A DNA stretch of 64,000 nt from Sphingobium sp. OAS761. Its GTDB lineage: Bacteria; Pseudomonadota; Alphaproteobacteria; Sphingomonadales; Sphingomonadaceae. Positions within the stretch are counted from its first letter, which is position 1. Every line of letters begins with the position of its first letter. This document shows, in pieces, positions 50,544 through 58,880 of the stretch. Made by a program: the position numbers and the translations under genes. The notes under the pieces were generated by a model, which saw only the letters and a list, made by a program, of their open reading frames with translations, was not told the DNA's origin and searched no databases. Location of the stretch: assembly GCF_024168485.1 (NCBI RefSeq), contig NZ_JALJVY010000007.1, positions 1 to 64,000 of the forward strand. Direction: 5' to 3'.

Positions 50544-51088
50544 GCGCTGGGGTCCTTGTGCAGCCATTCGGCGTGGCGGGGCGCGCGCTTGGTCCGGCTC
50601 CATTCGTCCAGCATCAGCGGCGCGACGCGCTTGAGTTCAGCATATTGCGCGTCGGTGCCGATATTGCAGGCCAGTTCGACGCGATGACCGTTGGGGTCGA
50701 AGAAATAGATCGACCGGAACACACCGTGGAAGGTGGGGCCGAGAACGTCGATCCCCTGCGCCTCGACATGCGCCTTGGCGGCGAGCAGCGCGGCTTCATC
50801 CTCCACCTCGAAGGCGAGATGCTGGACCCAGGCCGGCGTATTGGGGTCGCGCCCCATCGCAGGCTGGTTCGGCAGCTCGAAAAAGGCCAGCACATTGCCC
50901 CCGCCGCAGTCGAGGAAGACGTGCATATAGGGGTCGTCCTCTCCAGTGGAGGGCACCTTGTCCTCGGCGAAGGCGGTGGTGTAGGTCATGCCCAGAACGC
51001 GTTGATACCATTCCACCGTCTCCTTCGCGTCGTTGCAACGATAGGCGACATGGTGGATGCGCTTGAGCGCCGGCGCGGTCGTGCTCAT
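50540..51088 (-). CDS. VOC-family metalloprotein of the tyrosine catabolic operon
   Basis: A 182-residue two-module VOC protein with potential metal ligands His13 (IHHVAYR), Glu71 (FFELP), His90 (VQHLAFEV) and Glu138 (HRVELACN), the full VOC metal site. VOC members with this site include extradiol dioxygenases, isomerases and glyoxalase I. Its ATG overlaps the hpd stop (ATGA) and it is followed by fah, with no hmgA in the operon. It could therefore carry out homogentisate ring opening or a cis/trans or glutathione-linked step; this is inference, and maiA is encoded nearby for isomerisation. Confidence 0.8.
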   Translation of the reverse strand: MSTTAPALKRIHHVAYRCNDAKETVEWYQRVLGMTYTTAFAEDKVPSTGEDDPYMHVFLDCGGGNVLAFFELPNQPAMGRDPNTPAWVQHLAFEVEDEAALLAAKAHVEAQGIDVLGPTFHGVFRSIYFFDPNGHRVELACNIGTDAQYAELKRVAPLMLDEWSRTKRAPRHAEWLHKDPSA

Positions 51089-52176
51089 GCCGGCTCTCCG
51101 ACATTCAGCGCGCCGCGCTGCAACTGGTCGCGCTCGATGCTCTGGAACAGGGCGGTGAAATTGCCTTCGCCGAAGCCTTCGTCCTTCTTGCGCTGGATGA
51201 ACTCGAAGAAAACCGGGCCGATCTGCGGCTGGGCAAAGATCTGGAGCAGCAGGCGCGGATCGCCGTCCTGCGTCGATCCGTCGAGCAGGATGCCCCGCGC
51301 CTGCAATTCGCCCACCGGCTCGCCATGGCCGGGAAGGCGCTCGTCGAGCATCTCGTAATAGGTGGCTGGCGGCGGTGCCATCAGCGGCACGCCCAGCGCC
51401 TTCAGACGGTCCCATGCAGCGATGAGGTCATCGCACAGCAACGCGATATGCTGGATGCCCTCGCCGTTGTAAGCGCGCAGGAACTCCTCGATCTGGCCGC
51501 CGCCCGCCTTGCCTTCCTCGTTCAAGGGGATGCGGATCTTGCCGTCGGGCGCGGTCATCGCCTTGCTGGTGAGACCGGTATATTCGCCCTTGATGTCGAA
51601 ATATCGGATTTCGCGGAAGCCGAAGACGCGCTCGTAGAAGCGCGCCCAATGGGCCATGCGCCCGCCATAGACATTATGCGTCAGGTGATCGATGATCTTG
51701 AAGCCCGCGCCTTCCGGGCGCCGATCGACACCGGGCTCGTAGACGAAATCGATGTCGTAGATCGACAGGCCGCCATTCTCGTCCTCATAGCGGTCGATCA
51801 GATAGATGATCGATCCGCCGATGCCGCGCACGGCGGGCAGGCGCAGTTCCATCGGGCCAGTGCGCACTTCGACCGGCTCTGCGCCGCGCTCGATGGCGAG
51901 TTCGTAGGCCTTCTTTGCGTCCTTGACCCGCCATCCCATGCCGCAGGCGGACGCGCCATGTTCGGCGGCGAAATAGGCGGCAGGGCTGCGCGGCTCGTAG
52001 TTGGCGATCAGGTTGATGCCGCCCTGTCGCCAAAGCTGCACGTCCTTGGAGCGGTGCCGGGCGATCAGGGAAAAGCCCATGGCCGTGAACACCGGTTCCA
52101 GCAGGCCCTTTTCGGGTGCGCTGAACTCCACGAACTCGAAGCCGTCGAGACCGATGGGGTTGTCGAACAGGGGCAT
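51085..52176 (-). CDS. hpd: 4-hydroxyphenylpyruvate dioxygenase
   Basis: A 363-residue Fe(II) enzyme converting 4-hydroxyphenylpyruvate to homogentisate. Ligands are H164 ([12 protein letters not shown]), H243 (IQHIALL) and E325 (FFEFIQRK), in the order and +3 offset of the Pseudomonas enzyme. The ATG at 52176 follows GAGAGGAAAAGAAT; a longer frame to 52248 includes upstream intergenic sequence. Lies between the small phhA-coupled frame and the VOC gene. Confidence 0.97.
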   Translation of the reverse strand: MPLFDNPIGLDGFEFVEFSAPEKGLLEPVFTAMGFSLIARHRSKDVQLWRQGGINLIANYEPRSPAAYFAAEHGASACGMGWRVKDAKKAYELAIERGAEPVEVRTGPMELRLPAVRGIGGSIIYLIDRYEDENGGLSIYDIDFVYEPGVDRRPEGAGFKIIDHLTHNVYGGRMAHWARFYERVFGFREIRYFDIKGEYTGLTSKAMTAPDGKIRIPLNEEGKAGGGQIEEFLRAYNGEGIQHIALLCDDLIAAWDRLKALGVPLMAPPPATYYEMLDERLPGHGEPVGELQARGILLDGSTQDGDPRLLLQIFAQPQIGPVFFEFIQRKKDEGFGEGNFTALFQSIERDQLQRGALNVGEPA

Positions 52177-52201
52177 ATTCTTTTCCTCTCGCAAACTGGT
52201 G

Positions 52202-52339
52202 TCAGGCGGTGCGGTCGACGCCCACGCCGATGTCGAACTTGTCGGCACGCGAGGCCGCGCGGTACGGCGCGATCAGTGCCCGCAGCGCCTCCGGCTTATG
52301 CCGCTTCAGCCCCGCTAATGCGTCACAAGAAACCATCAT
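52202..52339 (-). CDS. small protein (45 aa) translationally coupled to phhA
   Basis: A 45-codon frame between phhA and hpd, starting [20 protein letters not shown] and ending GVGVDRTA. The ATG overlaps the phhA stop in ATGA, the usual signal of translational coupling in this operon. Third codon positions are almost all G or C in its second half, matching neighbouring genes, which argues for real translation. No motif is recognised. It could be a regulatory or stabilising peptide for the operon or a residue of a longer gene. Confidence 0.5.
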   Translation of the reverse strand: MMVSCDALAGLKRHKPEALRALIAPYRAASRADKFDIGVGVDRTA

Positions 52340-53196
52340 GCTCCGGCCCCTGAGCGTGCGTAATACTGGGTTCCTGCATGGAGGACGCGATCGGTCGGCA
52401 GCAGCGCTCCGACCTCGATCGGCTCATGGCTGCGCAGGCGCTCGTAGATCGGCCCCAAGTCCGCATCGCGCGTTTGCCGCAGCAGGTCTTCGAAGCTCTC
52501 AATGACGAAATAATTCTGCTGGTAATCGTCGATCCGGTATTGCGAACGCATCACCCGCTCCAGATCGAACCCGATCCGGTGGGGCGACGGATCGTCGAGC
52601 GCGAACAGGCTTTCGCCATAGGACGAGACGATCCCCGCCCCATACAGCTTGAGATCGCCGCCATCGCGGATCAGCCCGAACTCGACCGTGTACCAATAAA
52701 GACGCGCCAGCGCCTCGATCATGCCGAGCTTGGCCGCCCTGAGGCCACCTTCGCCATAAGCCTGCATGTAATCGGCGAACACCGGGTGAACGAGCAGCGG
52801 CACATGCCCGAACACGTCGTGGAAGATGTCCGGCTCCTGCAGGTAATCGAGCTGCTCGGGCGCGCGGATGAACCGGCCGGCAACGAAGCGTCGATTGGCA
52901 AGGTGCTCGAAGAACATTTCGTCGGGCACGAGACCGGGCACCGCGACGACCTGCCACCCGGTCGCGCGATGCAGCCGTTCGTTCAGTTCATCGAAGTCGG
53001 GAATGCCCGGCTTCGACATGCGAAGGACATCGAGTCCCTCCATGAAAGCGGGAACCACGCGCGCCGGCAACATCGCGGCCTGGCGCGCAAAGAGGCGGTC
53101 CCAGACCGCATGCTCTTGCGCCGTGTACGAGCCCCAGTCCTGCGGAATGGTCCAGTCGGGGGCCGCACCGGGCGGCAATAGGTCGATGTTTGCCAT
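52336..53196 (-). CDS. phhA: phenylalanine 4-monooxygenase
   Basis: A 286-residue monomeric-type PAH with iron ligands H126, H131 (EPDIFHDVFGHVPLLVHPVF) and E172 (VEFGL), the same set and spacing as the Chromobacterium enzyme (H138, H143, E184). Pterin-binding residues of the catalytic domain are present; no ACT regulatory domain. First gene of the minus-strand catabolic operon. Divergent from maiA across an AT-rich promoter region. Products with hpd, VOC and fah feed fumarate and acetoacetate to central metabolism. Confidence 0.97.
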   Translation of the reverse strand: MANIDLLPPGAAPDWTIPQDWGSYTAQEHAVWDRLFARQAAMLPARVVPAFMEGLDVLRMSKPGIPDFDELNERLHRATGWQVVAVPGLVPDEMFFEHLANRRFVAGRFIRAPEQLDYLQEPDIFHDVFGHVPLLVHPVFADYMQAYGEGGLRAAKLGMIEALARLYWYTVEFGLIRDGGDLKLYGAGIVSSYGESLFALDDPSPHRIGFDLERVMRSQYRIDDYQQNYFVIESFEDLLRQTRDADLGPIYERLRSHEPIEVGALLPTDRVLHAGTQYYARSGAGA

Positions 53197-53377
53197 GATG
53201 ACAATTTATCAGATCACAGCGAAAAATCGTTTCATGCATCGCCTATATTAGCTATATTTTGAATGATATATATCGACAAATGCCGTTATCAGATTTGAAT
53301 TCATCACCTATTTCGTACATGCATGTGACGGTCGCGTCCGCAGTGAGCGACTCATCACGACGGCGGAAGGTGAAGCA
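53197..53377. promoter_or_regulatory. AT-rich divergent promoter between phhA and maiA
   Basis: The region is conspicuously AT-rich and contains the palindromes GATATATATC (53265-53274) and ACATGCATGT (53317-53326). Lrp/AsnC regulators recognise AT-rich repeats, and the Lrp gene is the second gene on the plus-strand side, so this is the likely control site for both operons. Confidence 0.5.
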
Positions 53378-54028
53378 ATGACAATGACCCTTCATGGCTA
53401 TTGGCGCTCATCGGCTTCGTACCGGGTACGCCTGGCCGCCAGCCTGAAGGGGCTGGCCTATGACCAGGTCAGCTACGACCTGAGACGGGGCGAGCAAAGA
53501 ATGCCAGCGCTGCACCGTCTGGCGCCTCTCGGCCTCGTGCCTGCGCTCGAAGTCGATGGCGGCAGTCTGACGCAAAGCCTGGCGATTCTCGAATGGCTCG
53601 AGGAAGCCCACCCTTCCCCGCCGCTGTTGCCCGCCGGGCTGATGGAGCGCGCCGCGGTGCGTTCCATGGCCTCGACCATCGCCTGCGACATTCATCCGCT
53701 CAACAACCTGAGGGTATTGCAAGCCCTCCGGCGGGAACTGGGTGCATCCGAACAGGCGGTACAGGATTGGATCGCCCGCTGGATCAGGGACGGCTTTGCG
53801 GCGCTCGAGGTCATGGTCCGCAACCACGGACGGGGTTTCTGCTTCGGGGACACGCCGACGATGGCGGATTGTTGCCTCGTTCCGCAGATCTACAACGCCC
53901 GCCGCTTCCATGTCGACCTGGCCGATTTTCCAGGACTGCTTGCGGTGGATGCCCGGTGCGGCGAAATCGATGCATTTGCCCGCGCTGCGCCCGAACGCCA
54001 GCCGGATGCCGACGGAGCGAGCGCATGA
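53378..54028 (+). CDS. maiA: maleylacetoacetate isomerase MaiA (GST family)
   Basis: A 216-residue zeta-class glutathione transferase: the signature WRSSASYRVRLAASLKGL is in the N-terminal thioredoxin-like domain with catalytic SSASYRVR serines, followed by the helical domain. It isomerises maleylacetoacetate to fumarylacetoacetate, the step before fah. Divergent from phhA. Its stop overlaps the Lrp gene start by 4 bases (ATGA). Confidence 0.93.
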   Translation: MTMTLHGYWRSSASYRVRLAASLKGLAYDQVSYDLRRGEQRMPALHRLAPLGLVPALEVDGGSLTQSLAILEWLEEAHPSPPLLPAGLMERAAVRSMASTIACDIHPLNNLRVLQALRRELGASEQAVQDWIARWIRDGFAALEVMVRNHGRGFCFGDTPTMADCCLVPQIYNARRFHVDLADFPGLLAVDARCGEIDAFARAAPERQPDADGASA

Positions 54029-54495
54029 CGGTGGAACGCAGGATCGACGCGATCGACCGCAAGCTGTTATATGAACTGCAACGCGATGCGTCGGTCAGCC
54101 ATGCCGAACTCGCCGAACGTGTCGGCACGTCGACAGCCTCATGCTGGCGCCGCATGCGTGCACTGGAAGCCGATGGCGTGCTCGGCCGCCAGGTCCGGCT
54201 CGTAAATGCTGCGCAGCTTGGTCGCGGCGTCAACGTGATCTGTCACATCAAGATCAAGAACCATTCCATCGAAACGACGGAAGCTTTTGAAAGCTTCATC
54301 GCCTCACGCGACGAGATCATCGAATGCTATTCGATGTCCGGGGACTGGGACTATCTGTTGCGGATTCTCGTTGCCGATGTGGAAGACTATAACCGCTTCC
54401 TGATGCGGACGGTGCTGCGGCACGCCTCCGTCGCGACCGGCTCATCCCACTTCGCGCTGTCGCAGGTGAAATATACCACCGCAGTTCCGCTTTGA
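54025..54495 (+). CDS. Lrp/AsnC-family regulator
   Basis: A 156-residue regulator: N-terminal winged helix (DAIDRKLLYELQRDASVSHA, VGTSTASCWRRMRALEADGV) and a RAM/ACT ligand-binding domain (NVICHIKIKNHSIETTEAFE, ECYSMSGDWDYLLRILVADV). Coupled to maiA through ATGA, and so probably autogenous controller of the phenylalanine/tyrosine catabolic genes in response to an amino acid. The Lrp-type site is likely the AT-rich intergenic region at 53197-53377. Confidence 0.92.
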   Translation: MTVERRIDAIDRKLLYELQRDASVSHAELAERVGTSTASCWRRMRALEADGVLGRQVRLVNAAQLGRGVNVICHIKIKNHSIETTEAFESFIASRDEIIECYSMSGDWDYLLRILVADVEDYNRFLMRTVLRHASVATGSSHFALSQVKYTTAVPL

Positions 54496-54840
54496 AACGC
54501 ACTCTACATGCTGCACTTCAGCGCCCTGCCGCTTACGCCCCGAAATAGCGTTGCTGCATGGCGATGCCGGATCAGGTGAAGAGGCCGGAGGTGCTACAAG
54601 CTCCAACACTGCCCATCTCGTCCGGCAGTGCTCCTGGCTTCCGGCGGACCGTGATACAGGGTAAATATATGCCTTGAACTGCCGCTGCGGAGCCATGTGC
54701 CCAAGGCACAAGGTCTTGCCAAGCATCTCGATCCCGCCGGGAACATTGTTCATGTCATGCGGCATGACCGAGTTCCGTCGCCAGAATGAGGGCGCCCGAC
54801 TGGCCAAGAAACTGGCCGCCCGCCGCCCGGCAAAAGGGAA
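54496..54840. other. intergenic region without recognisable gene
   Basis: About 345 bases between the Lrp gene and the SPOR lipoprotein terminator. Frames present on both strands have no family features and no ribosome binding site that I can see. The minus-strand frame to 54876 overlaps the terminator and is unlikely to be coding. Confidence 0.45.
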
Positions 54841-54870
54841 GGCGCGCGGAGCGAAGCCGCTCCGCGCGCC
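54841..54870 (-). terminator. terminator of the SPOR lipoprotein gene
   Basis: GGCGCGCGGAGC pairs perfectly with GCTCCGCGCGCC around gaagcc. On the minus strand it is followed by TTCCCTTTT, a plausible T-rich tail, 30 bases after the stop of the SPOR lipoprotein gene. Confidence 0.7.
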
Positions 54871-54899
54871 TGTCATCGCGCCTTTCGAGAGGGGGAAGA

Positions 54900-56261
54900 T
54901 CAGCGCGACGCGAACTGGCGACCCCGGCCGGCGACAGCCCAGCGCTGCGGCGTTGCGCCCGGCGCGCTCTCACGCACGAAGCACTGGCCGTTGCGCGACT
55001 TGATGAGTTTGCACGCCGTCATGGCATCGGCCCGTCCCGCAAAGCCGTTGATCGCCAGACGATGATAGGTCTTGCCGTTGACGGTCGCCTGGCTGGTCAT
55101 CACCGGAAAGGCGGACAGCATGGCATCGCGGCCGGCCATCACCATCCACTTTTCCTTGGCAATCGCCGCCGTATCATAAGCACCGAGCTGGACGACCCAT
55201 TGGCTGGGATTGCCGACCGGCTTGATGAAGGCGACCTGCTGCATCTTGGCGGCGGACGCTGCGGCGACGGGCGTCGCCTTGACCGGCGCCTTTGCAGCCA
55301 GCTTTGCCGCCGGCTTGGCGGCAACGGGCTTGCCGGGCCGTTCTTCGATGATGAAATCGCGCGGCGCCGGCTTGCTGGCGGGCACGGCCTGAACCACCGG
55401 TTGCGGCGTCGCAGCGGCAAGTTGCACCGGAGATGCTTCAGGCTGCGTCGCGGCATCCGCCACGGGCAGTTCCGCGACCGGCTCTGCCTGCGCCATCTCC
55501 GCCGGAACAGGGGCCGCAGCGGGCGCCAGCGCCAGCATCGCGGGCTGTCCGGCATCGCTGTCGTCGATCGTCACGCCCATCAGCGAAGCGACGCGCAGGG
55601 GCGCAAGCGACGGTTCGGCGATCTGCGCCCAGTCGGAAATACGCTTGTTGGCTGCCAGCGGCTCCAGGTCCATGCCCACGACCGTCCGCGCATCTTTCCA
55701 GCGGCCGGCAAGCGCATAGGCATAGGCCAGATTCTGGCGCGTGCGAGCGGTTGCGGACGGATCGTGAATAGCCTCGGACAGGATGCGCACGCCTTCGACC
55801 GGATCGCCGGCCATCGCCATGGCGAGCCCGTAATCAGCCGCAGGCACGGTATCGGCATGGGCGACCAGCAGGTTGCGGGCGTCGTCCGCCCTTCCCTGCG
55901 CAACATGCACCAGCGCCAGGTTGACGATCGTGCGGGCATCGCCGCTACCAAGCGTCACGGCATCCTCCAGCGCCGACTGCGCGGACGCGAAGCGTCCTGC
56001 CGCGACATAGGTACGTCCAAGAAGGGCGCGATAATCGGAATTTTCCGGCGCAAGTTGCACGGCAGCCTCGGCTGCGGCGATCGCGTCGGCGATGTCGTGC
56101 CGCTCCAGTTCCTTCTCGGCCTGTTCGGCGAGCCTTACAGGATTGCCCTTGGCCGGCGCGGCCGAGGTCGAGGGACGGAAGGCCGCACCGGTGCAGCCGA
56201 CCATGGTGGTGGCGACGATGAGCGATGAGATCGCCGCCTTTCCGAATGTCGTGCGCTTCAT
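54900..56261 (-). CDS. TPR/SPOR-domain lipoprotein
   Basis: A 453-residue lipoprotein: signal with lipobox MVGC (Cys23), TPR-like helices (AEKELERHDIADAIAAAEAA, YVAAGRFASAQSALEDAVTL), a long Ala/Pro-rich linker and a C-terminal SPOR domain (SQWVVQLGAYDTAAIAKEKW, FAGRADAMTACKLIKSRNGQ). SPOR domains bind denuded peptidoglycan at the septum, so a division or envelope role is likely. The ATG at 56261 is chosen; a GTG 12 bases earlier is in frame. Likely transcribed with the RHH-like and ParA genes immediately upstream; a terminator follows. Confidence 0.85.
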   Translation of the reverse strand: MKRTTFGKAAISSLIVATTMVGCTGAAFRPSTSAAPAKGNPVRLAEQAEKELERHDIADAIAAAEAAVQLAPENSDYRALLGRTYVAAGRFASAQSALEDAVTLGSGDARTIVNLALVHVAQGRADDARNLLVAHADTVPAADYGLAMAMAGDPVEGVRILSEAIHDPSATARTRQNLAYAYALAGRWKDARTVVGMDLEPLAANKRISDWAQIAEPSLAPLRVASLMGVTIDDSDAGQPAMLALAPAAAPVPAEMAQAEPVAELPVADAATQPEASPVQLAAATPQPVVQAVPASKPAPRDFIIEERPGKPVAAKPAAKLAAKAPVKATPVAAASAAKMQQVAFIKPVGNPSQWVVQLGAYDTAAIAKEKWMVMAGRDAMLSAFPVMTSQATVNGKTYHRLAINGFAGRADAMTACKLIKSRNGQCFVRESAPGATPQRWAVAGRGRQFASR

Positions 56262-56280
56262 TGTCCTACCCACCCTTCGT

Positions 56281-56832
56281 TCAGTTCTTGCCGCGCAGAT
56301 GCGGCAACTGGTCGGTCAGCCGGTCAATTTCCGGCAGGTTGTTCAAAAGATCGTCCAGAGCCTCGGTCACGATCTGTTGCGCGGACCGGCCCGTGACCGC
56401 ACTTGCAAGCCGAAGCTTCAGGTGCCGTTCGGTATCCAGCCGCAAGGTAAAGGCCGCCTTCGACGTGCGCGCCAATGCCGCCTTGCGCGGGACTGCGCTG
56501 ACGACAGACGGCTGTGGCGCCGCTTCGGCCACCGGGGCACTGATACGTTCGGCCAGTTCCTCCCGTTCGGCGATGACAGGCGGAACCGCCGTCTCTGCCG
56601 GCACAGGAGTCTGCCCCATCGGCGTCAGCCCGATGACCGGCGGCTGTTCCACCGGCGATGGCGTCGGTTCGACGTCGAACCCCATATCGTTCCAGCCCAG
56701 GTCATCCTGCTGGACCGCTGCGGCATTGGCGCGTCCAAAGCCCATCATCGGACGGCGCATCGCCGGCTGTGCGGCCCCCTTGCGCGCAAGCAGGCCGGAG
56801 GTCAGCGAAGCGATCGGCTTGGGTTCGGCCAT
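56281..56832 (-). CDS. ribbon-helix-helix-like DNA-binding protein next to ParA
   Basis: A 183-residue protein with a long Pro/Ala-rich low-complexity N-terminal part and a C-terminal 60-residue block KAAFTLRLDTERHLKLRLAS, AVTGRSAQQIVTEALDDLLN typical of the beta-strand plus two helices of ribbon-helix-helix DNA-binding proteins. Paired RHH and ParA genes in this order are seen in partition-like systems (e.g. ParG/Omega types), although those act on plasmids. Lies 13 bases downstream of parA and 19 upstream of the SPOR lipoprotein gene. Confidence 0.6.
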   Translation of the reverse strand: MAEPKPIASLTSGLLARKGAAQPAMRRPMMGFGRANAAAVQQDDLGWNDMGFDVEPTPSPVEQPPVIGLTPMGQTPVPAETAVPPVIAEREELAERISAPVAEAAPQPSVVSAVPRKAALARTSKAAFTLRLDTERHLKLRLASAVTGRSAQQIVTEALDDLLNNLPEIDRLTDQLPHLRGKN

Positions 56833-56845
56833 GCCCTGTCCTCCC

Positions 56846-57568
56846 TTACTGGCCGATCACGCGGCGACCGAAGCCGCCGCTGACCGGGCGCGCCGCACCG
56901 GCCGTGCCGGTGCTGCCATGAGGCACGGAAAAGACCGTGCGGCGGAAATTCTTTTCGAGACGGTCAGAAATGTAGGACCATAGCTGGACCACCTCATTTG
57001 CCGACCGGCCCTTGGGATCGACCTCCATCACGGTGCGACCGTCAATCATCGACGCCGCGAAATCGGTGCGGTGATGCAACGTCACCGGTGCAACCGTGCC
57101 GTGCTGCGACAGCGCGACAGCCGCTTCGGAGGTGATCCGCGCCTTTGGAGTGGCGGCGTTGACCACGAAGATGAGCGGCTTGCCGGCGCGCTCGCACAGG
57201 TCCACGGTGGCGCCCACGGCGCGCAGGTCGTGCGGGCTGGGACGCGTCGGCACGACGATCAGTTCGGCGACGGAAATGACGCTCTGGATCGCCATGGTGA
57301 TGGCAGGGGGCGTGTCGATGACCGCAAGCTTGAACCCCTGCTGGCGCAGGATTTCCAGATCCGCTGCCAGTCGCGCTACGGTCGTCTGCGCAAAGGCGGG
57401 ATATTCGGCTTCGCGCTCGTTCCACCAGTCGGCCAGCGACCCTTGCGGATCGATGTCGATCAGCACCACGGGGCCCGCCCCGGCCAGTTGCGCCTGCACG
57501 GCAAGGTGGCCCGACAGGGTCGTCTTGCCCGATCCGCCCTTCTGCGATGCCAATGCCAGAATCCGCAC
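56846..57568 (-). CDS. ParA/MinD-family ATPase
   Basis: A 240-residue ParA ATPase: deviant Walker A KGGSGKTT at residues 10-17, Walker A' VLIDIDPQGSLADWW and Walker B VIDTPPAITMAIQS. Short form without an N-terminal DNA-binding extension, like MipZ/ParA orphans. Begins an operon parA - RHH-like - SPOR lipoprotein. In chromosomal settings such ATPases position proteins or organelles, so it may place a septal peptidoglycan factor; chromosome partition is unlikely, as parB and parS were not seen. Confidence 0.9.
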   Translation of the reverse strand: MRILALASQKGGSGKTTLSGHLAVQAQLAGAGPVVLIDIDPQGSLADWWNEREAEYPAFAQTTVARLAADLEILRQQGFKLAVIDTPPAITMAIQSVISVAELIVVPTRPSPHDLRAVGATVDLCERAGKPLIFVVNAATPKARITSEAAVALSQHGTVAPVTLHHRTDFAASMIDGRTVMEVDPKGRSANEVVQLWSYISDRLEKNFRRTVFSVPHGSTGTAGAARPVSGGFGRRVIGQ

Positions 57569-57767
57569 GCAAATCCCCCCAGGAAAAATCCACTTCCCGT
57601 GCGGATTGCCATGGCGGCGCCTAAAATTCGGTTAACCTGCACGAAATCCGCATCGATCAAGGATCAATCGGGTGAATGCGGTGGCAAGGTTCTGCGCTTA
57701 TGCTAATCGGGTCTTAACCTTGTCTCGCCATAGAGGCCCGCATCTATTCGCGCAGGAGCACGGTATC

Positions 57768-58787
57768 ATGAAGCATCTTTGGGGGACCATTGCCCTCGGC
57801 ACCCTGCTGGGACTGTCCGCGCCCGCATCGGCCGATGTGAAGGCCGGCGTAGACGCCTGGCAGCAGGGCGATTACGCCCGGGCGATATCCCAGTGGCGCC
57901 CGCTCGCCGACGCCGGCGACCCCGACGCGCAATTCAACATGGGCCAGGCATATAAGCTGGGCCGGGGCGTACAACCCGACCTTAATGTCGCGCTCGACTG
58001 GTATCGCAAGGCGGCATCTCAGGGCCATTTGCGCGCCGAGGACAATCTGGGTCTGCTGATGTTCCAGCAGGGCGACCGTTCAGGCGCCCTCCCCTATCTC
58101 CAGCGCGCCTCGCAGCGCGGCGAACCGCGCGCGCAATATATCGTGGGGACCGCGCTGTTCAACGGCGACACGATCGGCAAGGACTGGGTCCGGGCCTATG
58201 CACTCATGACCCGCGCAGCGGCGTCGGGACTGCCGCAGGCGTCGGCCAGCCTGGAGCAGATGGATAAATATATTCCCGAAGACCAGCGCAAGCAGGGGCT
58301 CGCCATGGCGGCCAGCCTTGAACAAGGCAAGGGCGCGAGTTTCGCTGCGGCGGCGCCGGGGCCGACGCCCGTTCGCCCGTCGACATCCCCCATCCGCACC
58401 GCGGACCTGCCGCCTTCCACGATCGGTGAGCCGGCAAAGGCACCCCGACCGACACCGGCGCCCGCTAAACCGGCACCGCCAAAGCCGACGCCGCAAGTCG
58501 CCGCCGCAAAGCCCGCGCCTCGCGCCGCCGAACCCGTGCCCGCGCCCGCCGCTGCGGGGGGCTGGCGCGTTCAGCTCGGCGCCTTTGGCGAAGAAGGCAA
58601 TGCCCGCGCGCTTTGGGGCAAGCTGACCGGCCGGGTGAACGGCTTGTCCGCTTACCAGCCCTATCTGGTCAAGGCTGGGTCGCTCACACGCCTTCAGGCA
58701 GGCCCGCTGGGCAGCGGTGCGGATGCCGAGCGGCTGTGCAGCCGCATAAAGGCCGCGGGCGGCGACTGCATTCCCAAGAAGCTCTGA
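57768..58787 (+). CDS. SEL1-repeat and SPOR-domain protein
   Basis: A 339-residue secreted protein: signal peptide to about residue 22 (APASA), four or so SEL1-type repeats (e.g. AQFNMGQAYKLGRGVQPDLN, ALDWYRKAASQGHLRAEDNL), a Pro/Ala/Lys-rich linker and a C-terminal SPOR domain (GGWRVQLGAFGEEGNARALW, RLQAGPLGSGADAERLCSRI). AGGAG lies before the ATG at 57768. Divergent from the ParA operon; both operons encode SPOR proteins, which suggests joint function in cell-envelope or division. Confidence 0.85.
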   Translation: MKHLWGTIALGTLLGLSAPASADVKAGVDAWQQGDYARAISQWRPLADAGDPDAQFNMGQAYKLGRGVQPDLNVALDWYRKAASQGHLRAEDNLGLLMFQQGDRSGALPYLQRASQRGEPRAQYIVGTALFNGDTIGKDWVRAYALMTRAAASGLPQASASLEQMDKYIPEDQRKQGLAMAASLEQGKGASFAAAAPGPTPVRPSTSPIRTADLPPSTIGEPAKAPRPTPAPAKPAPPKPTPQVAAAKPAPRAAEPVPAPAAAGGWRVQLGAFGEEGNARALWGKLTGRVNGLSAYQPYLVKAGSLTRLQAGPLGSGADAERLCSRIKAAGGDCIPKKL

Positions 58788-58880
58788 TCTGCAGCCTATT
58801 CAGGTTGACCGTTTCCGGCCAACGGCCCTGGAAATGCAGCGTTCAAGGACAAGAACTTTCTCGTCCAGGACGTAAGAGCG

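Noticed and set aside
56846-57568. Chromosome partition parA of a parAB locus
   Set aside because: No parB and no parS-like sequence nearby; the neighbour is an RHH-like protein and a SPOR lipoprotein.
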